This document shows, one piece after another, positions 11,198 through 18,015 of a stretch of 64,000 nt of DNA (within the stretch, counting starts at the first letter, position 1; the number at the start of each line of letters is the position of its first letter). A model generated the notes under the pieces. The model saw nothing but the letters and a program-made list of their open reading frames with translations. It was not told the origin of the DNA and did not search any database. The translations under genes and the position numbers were made by a program. This stretch comes from Methylorubrum salsuginis. GTDB lineage: Bacteria > Pseudomonadota > Alphaproteobacteria > Rhizobiales > Beijerinckiaceae. The DNA lies in assembly GCF_900114375.1 (NCBI RefSeq), contig NZ_FOSV01000002.1, positions 461,244-525,243 of the forward strand, written 5' to 3'.

Positions 11198-12048
11198 GCG
11201 CGGGTCTGCCCGCCGCGACGGTGGCCGGCCTCTACCGCGCCGCCTGCCTCGCCGAACTCGACGCGCTCAAGCCCGGCAACGTCCACGCCTACGCCCCCGG
11301 CCACCGCATGGTGACGGCCGATTTCGTCACCAGCGCCGAGGTGTCGGCGCCCCCGCTCGCCGCCCGAGGAGCGCGGGTCGGCGCGCGGGTGCGCGGCGGC
11401 GTCGAGGCGACGATGGAAGCCGTCGGCCAGAACACCAATCTCGGCATCCTGCTGCTCTGCGCGCCGCTGGCCCGCGCCGCGGAAGAGGACGCGCCCCTGT
11501 CCGACGCGTTGTCCTCCGTACTCGCCGGTTTCGATGCCTCGGACGCATCGGACGTCTTCGCCGCGATCCGCCGCGCCAATCCCGGCGGCCTGGGCCAGGC
11601 CGCGCGCCACGACGTGACCGACACCGCCGCCGTCCCGCCGCTCAGGGACGCGATGGAGGAGGCGGCCCCGCGCGACCGCATCGCCCGCGCCTATACCGAC
11701 GGCTTCGCCGACCTCTTCACGATCGGCCTGCGGGCCCTCGCGAAGGCGCGCGAAACAGGACTCGCCGCACCCTGGACCACCACCGCGGTGCATCTCGCCT
11801 ACCTGACCACGGTCCCGGACAGCCACATCGCCCGCAAGCACGGCCCCGACCGCGCCGAGGCCGTGCGGGCTGAGGCCGCGACGCGATTGCGCGGGCTCGA
11901 CCTCGCGCAGGACAACGCCGTCGCGGTGCTGCTCGATTACGACCGCGCGCTGAAAGCCGCCGGCCTCAACCCCGGAACGAGCGCGGATTTCACGGTCGCG
12001 ACCCTGTTCCTCGAGACCCTGCTATGCGCCCGCGGCGAGGCTGCGTGA
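11194..12048 (+). CDS. CitG/MdcB-like triphosphoribosyl-dephospho-CoA synthase family protein
   Basis: A 284-residue protein with the CitG-family signature: [19 protein letters not shown] near the start, [16 protein letters not shown] in the middle, and DSHIARKHG with [18 protein letters not shown] at the end. CitG proteins make the prosthetic-group precursor of citrate or malonate lyases, yet no such lyase acyl carrier is in the window. Its place inside the C1 cluster (orf7 position in M. extorquens), with a four-base overlap to the ATP-grasp gene, suggests a role in H4MPT or methylofuran synthesis. The reaction is unknown to me. Confidence 0.85.
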   Translation: MSAGLPAATVAGLYRAACLAELDALKPGNVHAYAPGHRMVTADFVTSAEVSAPPLAARGARVGARVRGGVEATMEAVGQNTNLGILLLCAPLARAAEEDAPLSDALSSVLAGFDASDASDVFAAIRRANPGGLGQAARHDVTDTAAVPPLRDAMEEAAPRDRIARAYTDGFADLFTIGLRALAKARETGLAAPWTTTAVHLAYLTTVPDSHIARKHGPDRAEAVRAEAATRLRGLDLAQDNAVAVLLDYDRALKAAGLNPGTSADFTVATLFLETLLCARGEAA

Positions 12049-12283
12049 CCCGCGCCCGCGAAGGAACGATGTTCGGTCCCGTCAAGGCCCCTCGGGGTCC
12101 AAAAAATCGCCGATTTCCGGGTCTGGCGCGGGTTGTTCGGGGCAAAGGCCCGCTGTAGGGTCCGCGCCGCTATCCGGGCTAACCGGCTCGGCCCCCTGCC
12201 GGGCGCCGCGAACAAGGATGGCCTTCGGCCCCGCCTCCTCTCAGGGCGGGCCTTTTTTCCATGAATTCAGGGAGAGACCCCGA
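12049..12283 (+). promoter_or_regulatory. Leader and promoter region of fae
   Basis: 235 bases between the CitG-like gene and fae. Near the 3' end is a terminator-like hairpin with a T run (listed separately), only 25 bases before the fae start. The ribosome site AGGGAGAGA lies at about 12270-12278. The fae promoter must therefore lie upstream of the hairpin unless transcription starts inside the last 25 bases. No clear -35/-10 pair was found. Confidence 0.5.
12227..12258 (+). terminator. Terminator-like hairpin in the fae leader
   Basis: GGCCCCGCC pairs with GGGCGGGCC with one bulged C and a short loop, directly followed by six T (12253-12258). This is the form of an intrinsic terminator. 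It could end the upstream transcript or act as an attenuator for fae. Confidence 0.6.
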
Positions 12284-12796
12284 ATGGCCAAGATCAACAA
12301 GCTTCAGGTCGGCGAAGCCCTCGTCGGTGACGGCAACGAAGTCGCCCACATCGACCTCATCATCGGACCGCGTGGTTCGGCCGCCGAGACCGCCTTCGCC
12401 AACGGCCTGGTCAACAACAAGCACGGCTTCACCAGCCTGCTCGCCGTGATCGCGCCGAACCTGCCGTGCAAGCCGAACACCCTGATGTTCAACAAGGTCA
12501 CCATCAACGACGCCCGTCAGGCCGTCCAGATGTTCGGCCCGGCCCAGCACGGCGTCGCGCTCGCCGTTCAGGACGCCGTCGCCGAGGGCATCATCCCGGC
12601 GGACGAGGCTGACGACGTGTTCGTGCTCGTCGGCGTGTTCATCCACTGGGAAGCGGCCGACGACGCCAAGATCCAGAAGTACAACTACGAGGCCACCAAG
12701 CTGTCGATCCAGCGCGCCGTGAACGGCGAGCCGAAGGCCGCGACCGTGACCGAGCAGCGCAAGTCGGCGACCCACCCCTTCGCCGCCAACGCTTAG
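12284..12796 (+). CDS. fae: Formaldehyde-activating enzyme
   Basis: A 170-residue protein, the known length of Fae. It condenses formaldehyde with H4MPT to methylene-H4MPT, the entry reaction of the pathway. Conserved stretches are [20 protein letters not shown] (His22 is probably the proposed catalytic His), [37 protein letters not shown] and [21 protein letters not shown]. The ATG at 12284 has a strong AGGGAGAG Shine-Dalgarno. An intrinsic terminator follows at 12889-12918, so fae is likely its own transcription unit, as suits a very abundant protein. Confidence 0.98.
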   Translation: MAKINKLQVGEALVGDGNEVAHIDLIIGPRGSAAETAFANGLVNNKHGFTSLLAVIAPNLPCKPNTLMFNKVTINDARQAVQMFGPAQHGVALAVQDAVAEGIIPADEADDVFVLVGVFIHWEAADDAKIQKYNYEATKLSIQRAVNGEPKAATVTEQRKSATHPFAANA

Positions 12797-12888
12797 ATCG
12801 GACACAGTCCTGGGCAGAGCGAGCCTCCGCCCGCACCGCGGGGCCTGCTCCAGCGACTGGCTTCGATCTTCCTTGGACGTTGATGGAT

Positions 12889-12918
12889 TGGGACGGCTTC
12901 GGCCGTCCCTTTCTTTTT
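12889..12918 (+). terminator. Rho-independent terminator of fae
   Basis: GGGACGGC, loop TTC, then GGCCGTCCC followed by TTTCTTTTT. It sits 93 bases after the fae stop and just before the 3' end of the convergent HisA-like gene. Confidence 0.8.
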
Positions 12919-12931
12919 GGGCGGATGCCGC

Positions 12932-13633
12932 TCAGCGCAGCCGGCCGTCATGGATCGCCGAGGCGACCAGGGCGCCGGCCGCACCGGCCGCCGTCAGCCG
13001 CGCCACGTCCTGCGGTCCGCGCACGCCGCCCGCCGCGTAGACGCTTCGGCCTTCCGCCCGCGCCACGGCCTGCGAAACCCGCGAAAGATCGGGGCCGGTG
13101 CCGGTGCCGACGCGGGCCAGCGTCATCACGATCACCGCCTCGGGCCACGCGCTGGCGTCGTCATGGAGAGCGTCCGGGCCCAGCCGCTCCGCCCCGCGGC
13201 TGTCGAGGGAGAGCACGGCGCGGTTTCCCAAGGCCCGCGCGAGCGAATCGTCCCGCTGGCTCTCGCTGCCGATCACCGGGCGCCCGAGCCCCGTGGCGAG
13301 GAACCGCTCGACCGCAGCCGTTTCCGAGAACCCCGCATCGACCCACAGCCCGACGCCGGGACAGGCCCGGGCGACCGCCTCCAGGCTGGCGCGGTCGGGC
13401 TCGGTCCCGTCCATGATCGCGTCGAGATCGGCGACGTAGAGGAGGTCGGCGTCCACCGCATCGAGCAGGCCGCGGGCGACGTCCGCCGGCGCCGAACCCC
13501 TGGCCAAGGGGGTCACGATCGGGGCATAGGCATCACGCTCGCCCGCACGGGCGCGCACCACCGCGCCGTGGCGCAGATCGATCACCGGGATCAGGCGGAA
13601 CGGCGCCGCCCGACCTTGCAGAGCGTGAGACAT
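12932..13633 (-). CDS. HisA-like TIM-barrel protein of the H4MPT cluster
   Basis: A 233-residue protein related to HisA/HisF beta-alpha barrels: FRLIPVIDLRHGAVVRA at the start, LLYVADLDAIMDG, GLWVDAGFS, a late SVYAAGGVRGPQDV and GAAGALVASAIHDG at the phosphate-binding end. No histidine genes are near, and it lies between fae and the MfnF-like gene, the position of orf17 in the known cluster, so a role in cofactor synthesis is likely. The start is the ATG at 13633; no later start keeps the first beta strand. It overlaps or abuts the start of the divergent gene. Confidence 0.82.
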   Translation of the reverse strand: MSHALQGRAAPFRLIPVIDLRHGAVVRARAGERDAYAPIVTPLARGSAPADVARGLLDAVDADLLYVADLDAIMDGTEPDRASLEAVARACPGVGLWVDAGFSETAAVERFLATGLGRPVIGSESQRDDSLARALGNRAVLSLDSRGAERLGPDALHDDASAWPEAVIVMTLARVGTGTGPDLSRVSQAVARAEGRSVYAAGGVRGPQDVARLTAAGAAGALVASAIHDGRLR

Positions 13634-13636
13634 CGC

Positions 13637-14671
13637 GTGAACCGGAACGGGACCAGAATCGTCGGGTGGGACCTCGGCGGGGTGCATGTCAAGGCGGCGC
13701 TGATCGAGGGCGGCCGCGTGATCGAGGCGGTGCAGGCGGCCTGTCCGCTCTGGCGCGGGATCCCGGCCCTCGACCGGACGTTTTCGGAACTGCCCGCGTG
13801 GGCGCGCGGCGAGGCCGACCACGCCGTCACCATGACGGGCGAGCTCACCGACTGCTTCGCGGATCGGGCGGACGGCGTCGAGAAGCTGTCGGAATGGGCC
13901 GCCGCCACCTTGAAGGGACGCGTGTGCATCTATGCCGGGAGCGCCGGCTTCGTCGCGGCTGAGGGCGCGAAGAGCGTCGCCGAAAAGATCGCTTCCGCGA
14001 ACTGGCACGCCACGGCCGCCCTCGTCGGCCGCTGCCTGCCGCGCGCGCTCCTGGTCGATATCGGCTCGACCACCGCCGACCTGATCCCGATCGTCGAGGG
14101 GCACCCCGCCGCCACCGGCTACAGCGACGCCGAGCGGCTGGAGACCGGCGAGCTCGTCTATACCGGCGTCGTCCGCACGCCGATCCTGGCCTTCGCCACC
14201 CACGCGCCCTGGCGCGGGCGGCGCACCGCGCTGATGGCCGAGACCTTCGCCACCGCGGCCGACATCCACCGCCTCACCGGCGACCTGCCGGAGGGCGCCG
14301 ACCAGCAGCACAGCGCCGACCTCAAGGGCAAGTCGCTGGCCGAGACCGAGACGCGGCTGGCCCGCATGGTCGGCCGCGACCGGGGGGAGGGGACGAGCGA
14401 GGAATGGCGCGCCTTGGCCGCCTGGTTCGCCGAGGCGCAGCTGCGCCCGCTGCACGACGCCGCCTCGGTCTTGCTGTCGCGGCCCGATCTGCCGGCGGAC
14501 GCCCCGCTCGTCGTGTGCGGGGCGGGCCGCTTCCTGGCCGAGCGGCTGGCCGGTCGCCTCGGGCGCGCGGCGGTGCCGCTTGCCGGCCTGATCGCCGACC
14601 GCGTGGCGGCCGAGGGGACCGAATGGGTGTCCACCTGCGGCCCGGCGGTGGCGGTCGGGTTGATCGCCTGA
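13637..14671 (+). CDS. H4MPT-linked C1 pathway protein, MfnF-like
   Basis: A 344-residue protein (GTG at 13637; an in-frame GTG at 13625 would add four residues). It matches the archaeal/methylotroph family often named H4MPT-linked C1 transfer pathway protein, with an actin-like ATPase flavour: IVGWDLGGVHVKAALIE, VTMTGELTDCF, RALLVDIGSTTADLIPI and PLVVCGAGRFLAERL. The archaeal member MfnF joins the furan and gamma-glutamyltyramine parts of methanofuran, so formation of the methylofuran core is the best guess. Its 5' end meets the HisA-like gene head to head with no free space between. Confidence 0.82.
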   Translation: MNRNGTRIVGWDLGGVHVKAALIEGGRVIEAVQAACPLWRGIPALDRTFSELPAWARGEADHAVTMTGELTDCFADRADGVEKLSEWAAATLKGRVCIYAGSAGFVAAEGAKSVAEKIASANWHATAALVGRCLPRALLVDIGSTTADLIPIVEGHPAATGYSDAERLETGELVYTGVVRTPILAFATHAPWRGRRTALMAETFATAADIHRLTGDLPEGADQQHSADLKGKSLAETETRLARMVGRDRGEGTSEEWRALAAWFAEAQLRPLHDAASVLLSRPDLPADAPLVVCGAGRFLAERLAGRLGRAAVPLAGLIADRVAAEGTEWVSTCGPAVAVGLIA

Positions 14672-14696
14672 GGTGGGTTGATTGCCGGAGTATCGT

Positions 14697-14722
14697 CCCG
14701 AAAGGTGGTTTCCGGCTTTCGG
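14697..14722. repeat. CCGAAAG-type palindrome, copy 1
   Basis: CCCGAAAGGTGG, TTT, CCGGCTTTCGG: an imperfect inverted repeat in the gap after the MfnF-like gene. It is the reverse complement form of the repeats at 15061 and 15124. Confidence 0.75.
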
Positions 14723-14843
14723 AAGAAGACGATGCGGCACAAGGATCGAGAGGATCGCCCTGGATCCGATATCCAAGACGATCCTCTTGAGGAAGTTGTC
14801 CCGTCCCGCGCGTGGAGCGGGACGAAACGAGGAGAGGGGAAGA

Positions 14844-15044
14844 ATGACGGTCGCCCAAAAACTCACCCGCATCCTGGCGACGCGCACGGGTGCCGAGATC
14901 GAGTTGGCCTTCGTCACAGAGGATGGTCGCACCACGAAGGTGCTGGCGAGCGAGGATCAGGTCGATCGGCTGGTGGACGAGTTGGAGGACATCCTGAACT
15001 CCCCCGGCGAGGACGATTCCGGCGAGCCGCCCGCCGCCGCCTGA
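14844..15044 (+). CDS. Small acidic protein, unknown function
   Basis: A 66-residue soluble protein, MTVAQKLTRILATRTGAEIE, then a beta-rich middle (LAFVTEDGRTTKVLASEDQ) and an acidic tail ending GEDDSGEPPAAA. The ATG at 14844 follows a strong AGGAGAGGGGA ribosome site, which decides the start over an upstream frame that reads through a repeat. It is flanked by CCGAAAG palindromes on both sides. No family recognised. Confidence 0.65.
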   Translation: MTVAQKLTRILATRTGAEIELAFVTEDGRTTKVLASEDQVDRLVDELEDILNSPGEDDSGEPPAAA

Positions 15045-15050
15045 GCGATC

Positions 15051-15160
15051 GAGCCTCGTCCCGAAAGCCGGTGTCCCACCTTTCGGGCCGAGGCTCTCCG
15101 TTGTTCTGCCGCATCGGCCTTTTCCGAAAGCCGGTGTCCCACCTTTCGGGCCGAGGCTCT
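15051..15160. repeat. Direct pair of CCGAAAG-type palindromes, copies 2 and 3
   Basis: An identical 37-base unit at 15061-15097 and 15124-15160 (begins CCGAAAGCCGGTGTCCCACC). Each is an imperfect palindrome able to form a CCGAAAG/CTTTCGG stem and ends with CGAGGCTCT. Copy 2 is preceded by GAGCCTCG, which extends the stem. The second copy overlaps the stop codon of the beta-propeller gene by two bases. It may act as a terminator or mRNA-end stabiliser for the convergent genes. Confidence 0.85.
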
Positions 15161-16184
15161 ATCGCAAGAAGTCGCCGAACGAGCGCGGCCCGTCACCGGT
15201 CGCGATGGTGGCGATCACCTTGAGGCTCGACGGGTCGATCAGGCTCAGGGCGTTGTCGCCCCAGTTGGCGACCACCACGGTCCGGCCGTCGCGGGTGGCG
15301 GCGATGCCTTCCGGATGGTCGCCGACATCGACCGTGCCGAGTTTCGTCATCGTGGCGGGGTCGAAGGCCGTCACGGTGTTGGAATACTGGTCGGTCACGA
15401 AACCGCGGCCTTGGGCGAAGGCGATGACGTAGGGTCGCTGGCCGGTGCCGACGCGCCCGGTCTCGCGGCCCGCCGCGATGTCGATGGCCGAGACGTCGTC
15501 GGACAGGACGTTGGCCGTGTAGGCGCGGGTGCCGTCGGGCGAGAGCGTCAGGCCGAACGGGTGGGTGCCGACGGCGATGCGCCGCGTCTCCTTGCGGGTG
15601 GCCACGTCGATCACCGAGACCGAATCGGATTCGCGGTTGGCCACGAGCAGCGTCGCCCCGTCCGGCGTCACGGCGATGCCCGAAGGCGATTTGCCGGTGG
15701 CGATCTCGCCGTCGAGGCTCAGGCCCTCGGGCGTGGGGCGCAGCACGAACACCCGCTCGGCGAACCAGTCGGCGACGTAGACCTCGCCGCTCATCGGATT
15801 GACGCCGATGCCGAGGGGGCCGCCGGGCAGGCCGAGTTCGGACAGGACCTTTTGCGCGTCGAGGTCGATCACCGTGACGCCGTGGCCCTCGGGCCGCGTA
15901 ACGTAGGCCCGCTTCCGGTCGGGGGAGAGGGCGATGCCGGCGGGCGCACCCGCGACGGGGATCGTGTGCAGGATTGTCCGGGTCGCCAGATCGACGATCT
16001 CGACGGCGTTGCCGAGCTGCGTCGTGACGAGGGCTTCCTGGGCCGGAGACGGGGTGGCCGCAAGCAGAGCCATCAGGGGCAGGCACAGGGCGATGGACGG
16101 CACCAACCGCCTCCCCACGGGTGGGGGAGGCGTGGGGCGGCGCGCTTGGCCGAGCATCGTCATCGAGCGCGCCGCCTGCATCAT
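15159..16184 (-). CDS. Secreted YVTN-type beta-propeller protein
   Basis: A 341-residue protein with a signal peptide (hydrophobic SIALCLPLMALLA, cleavage near SPAQEA) and then about seven propeller blades with repeats such as AYVTRPEGHGVTVIDL, VYVADWFAERVFVL and LLVANRESDSVSVIDV. Such proteins are periplasmic scaffolds, often beside PQQ-dependent alcohol oxidation genes. No active site is visible. It starts eight bases after the SRPBCC gene stop and is the last gene of the minus-strand cofactor operon. The region before the hydrophobic core (TPPPPVGRR) is encoded by a small palindromic repeat, giving an unusually long basic N-region. A later start at the second or third Met is possible. Confidence 0.8.
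   Translation of the reverse strand: MMQAARSMTMLGQARRPTPPPPVGRRLVPSIALCLPLMALLAATPSPAQEALVTTQLGNAVEIVDLATRTILHTIPVAGAPAGIALSPDRKRAYVTRPEGHGVTVIDLDAQKVLSELGLPGGPLGIGVNPMSGEVYVADWFAERVFVLRPTPEGLSLDGEIATGKSPSGIAVTPDGATLLVANRESDSVSVIDVATRKETRRIAVGTHPFGLTLSPDGTRAYTANVLSDDVSAIDIAAGRETGRVGTGQRPYVIAFAQGRGFVTDQYSNTVTAFDPATMTKLGTVDVGDHPEGIAATRDGRTVVVANWGDNALSLIDPSSLKVIATIATGDGPRSFGDFLR
16108..16132. repeat. Short palindrome inside a signal-peptide region
   Basis: CGCCTCCCC, ACGG, GTGGGGGAGGCG: a near-perfect hairpin in the N-region of the beta-propeller gene. It resembles the outer ends of the larger repeats at 8190 and 20147. Confidence 0.65.
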
Positions 16185-16192
16185 CTGAGAAC

Positions 16193-16723
16193 CTACGAGC
16201 CCTTCTCGGCCTTGGCCTTCACGTTCTCCAGACCCGCCTTGTAGAGGCCGAGCACGGCCTTCTTGGCGGCCTCGTCGCTCAGGTCCGGCGGCGGATCGTT
16301 GTTCATGTAGCCGCGGTAGAACGCGCCGCGCCACGTCATCTTGGACTTGGTGCCGTCGCCCTCGACCTCGATGGTGGAGGAATAGTCGTTCACCGGCAGC
16401 ACCTTCACGTCGACCTTGTCGATCCGGTACATGAAGGTCTTCTTCTCGGCGTCGTACTTGGCGAGCTCTTCGTCGACCGTGGCGCCGCCCTTAAGGGTCA
16501 GCGTGCGGGTCGCCTTGACCTCGTTGCCGCCCTTGCCCTCGGTCTTCTCGACGACCGGGATCCAGCTGCCGTCCTGGAAGTTGCCGACGATCGCCCAGAC
16601 CTTGTCGGCCGGGGCGTTGATCTCGATCGACTCCGAGACCTTCTGGCGGGTCGGGCCGTGGGCCTGGGCCGCGAAGGTCACCGTGGCCAACGCCGCGACC
16701 GCGGCGAGCGTCCGAAACTGCAT
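16193..16723 (-). CDS. Exported SRPBCC (polyketide-cyclase/START-like) protein 1
   Basis: A 176-residue protein with a clear signal peptide (ending TFAAQA-HG) and a START/SRPBCC fold: VSESIEINAPADKVWAIVGNFQDGSWIPVV at the N-terminus and MTWRGAFYRGYMNNDPPPDL near the end. These folds bind small hydrophobic ligands. It is paralogous to the next gene upstream; the phrases NAPADKVWA, FYRGY and NNDPPP are shared. It precedes the beta-propeller gene by eight bases. A function linked to periplasmic methanol or cofactor metabolism is an inference from context only. Confidence 0.85.
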   Translation of the reverse strand: MQFRTLAAVAALATVTFAAQAHGPTRQKVSESIEINAPADKVWAIVGNFQDGSWIPVVEKTEGKGGNEVKATRTLTLKGGATVDEELAKYDAEKKTFMYRIDKVDVKVLPVNDYSSTIEVEGDGTKSKMTWRGAFYRGYMNNDPPPDLSDEAAKKAVLGLYKAGLENVKAKAEKGS

Positions 16724-16869
16724 CTCTCGTCTCCTCCCCAGCGCCGCAGGTGCGGCGCGGTCTCACCCTTCTGACGAAGTGTCACCCACACATTGATCGC
16801 CGCGACGGCTTCGCCAGGGGGGCGCCCCGGCGATCGCGGTGAAATCTGTGGGCGGTGGCGGGCCGGCCC

Positions 16870-17409
16870 TCAGGAGCCGCCCTTCTCAAGCCGCGCCTTG
16901 AGGGTCCCAAGGCTGGCCTGAATCCAGGCCCGCACCGCCTTCTCCGAGTTCTCGTCGTTGAGGGCGGGCGGGGGATCGTTGTTGGGGTAGCCGCGATAGA
17001 ACGCGGCCTTCCACTCGACGCGGGACGCCGCCTCGCCCTCGGGCACGACCGAAACGGTCGCCGAATAGTCGTTGGCCGGCAGGTCCGCGACGTCGTTCTT
17101 GGTGAGGTAATAGGCGAAGCTGCGCGCCTCGGCGTCGAGCTTGCGGCTCTCCTCGACCAGGGTGTGGCCGTTGTCCAGCGTGAGCCGGTAGGTCGGCTTC
17201 TTCTGATCCTCGGTCACCGCCTCGGCCCTGACCACGTGGGCGATCCACGTGGCGTCGGTCGGGTTGCCGACGACCGCCCAGACCTTGTCGGCCGGGGCCT
17301 GGATCGTGACGCTCTCGACCACCTTGCGGCGGGTCGGCGCGTGCTGGGCGCTCGCCGCGGTGGCGGTGGCGGCCAGCGCTGCGGCGGCGAGGAAGACGGT
17401 TCTGATCAT
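16870..17409 (-). CDS. Exported SRPBCC protein 2, paralogue of the neighbour
   Basis: A 179-residue protein with a signal peptide (MIRTVFLAAAALAATATAAS) and the same layout as its downstream neighbour: RKVVESVTIQAPADKVWAVVGN early, EWKAAFYRGYPNNDPPPALN late. The two probably arose by tandem duplication; an open 146-base gap separates them. The start is the ATG at 17409, 20 bases after the DUF447-like gene stop, with GGAGGA upstream. Ligand unknown. Confidence 0.85.
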   Translation of the reverse strand: MIRTVFLAAAALAATATAASAQHAPTRRKVVESVTIQAPADKVWAVVGNPTDATWIAHVVRAEAVTEDQKKPTYRLTLDNGHTLVEESRKLDAEARSFAYYLTKNDVADLPANDYSATVSVVPEGEAASRVEWKAAFYRGYPNNDPPPALNDENSEKAVRAWIQASLGTLKARLEKGGS

Positions 17410-17429
17410 GGAAGGCTCCTCCGGCCTGC

Positions 17430-18011
17430 TCACGCCTTGAGGACCCGCTCGCTGCGCCCGAGGGCGGCGGCAACCTTGTCCTCGATCCAGTCCCAGGCCT
17501 CGCGCTCGGCGGGACCGGCGGTCTTCTGGATGGCGATGGCGTGGTAGGCCATCTCGGTCAGGATCTTGTCGGGTTCCAGCATGTGGAGCCGGGTCGAGAG
17601 GATCGCGGCCTCGATCACCGCGCCTTGCGCCCGGTTATAGCCGATGAACGGCACGTGGCTCTGCGCGTGGACCATACGGCCCCGGTAACGCGGGCGGGTC
17701 TCGTCGTCCTCGATCCCCGCCACCTCGAACTCGGCATGGCCGAAGCACTCCGCGAGGCGCTTGCCCGGAATCCGGTCGCAATCCACCACCGGCCAGTCGC
17801 GCCGCCCCGTGACGACGCCGGCGATCACCCGCACGTCGCTGGGGGCCGAGGCGCAGAAATAGGGCCGCTCGGTCAGGTTGGTGATGGTCGGCGAGGGCCG
17901 GAACGGGGCGAGCACGAAATCCTCGCCCTCGCGGATCAGGCCGAACGGCACGAGGTGCATGGCGCCGTCCGCCGAGAGGGTGGTGACGACGGTCTCGAGA
18001 ATCAGCGGCAT
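17430..18011 (-). CDS. DUF447-family protein of the C1 cofactor operon
   Basis: A 193-residue protein: PLILETVVTTLSADGAMHLVPFGL, then PSPTITNLTERPYFCASAP and a C-terminal helical domain. The family is shared by methanogens and methylotrophs and has a split-barrel, flavin-reductase-like character. From the ATG at 18011 it starts four bases after the DHPS-like gene ends, implying co-translation. The conserved company of H4MPT genes suggests a cofactor biosynthesis step, but I know of no assigned reaction. Confidence 0.78.
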   Translation of the reverse strand: MPLILETVVTTLSADGAMHLVPFGLIREGEDFVLAPFRPSPTITNLTERPYFCASAPSDVRVIAGVVTGRRDWPVVDCDRIPGKRLAECFGHAEFEVAGIEDDETRPRYRGRMVHAQSHVPFIGYNRAQGAVIEAAILSTRLHMLEPDKILTEMAYHAIAIQKTAGPAEREAWDWIEDKVAAALGRSERVLKA

Positions 18012-18015
18012 CGGT

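Noticed and set aside
12932..13633. HisA of histidine biosynthesis
   Set aside because: No other histidine genes are near, and the gene sits between fae and the MfnF-like gene, so a cofactor role is more likely.
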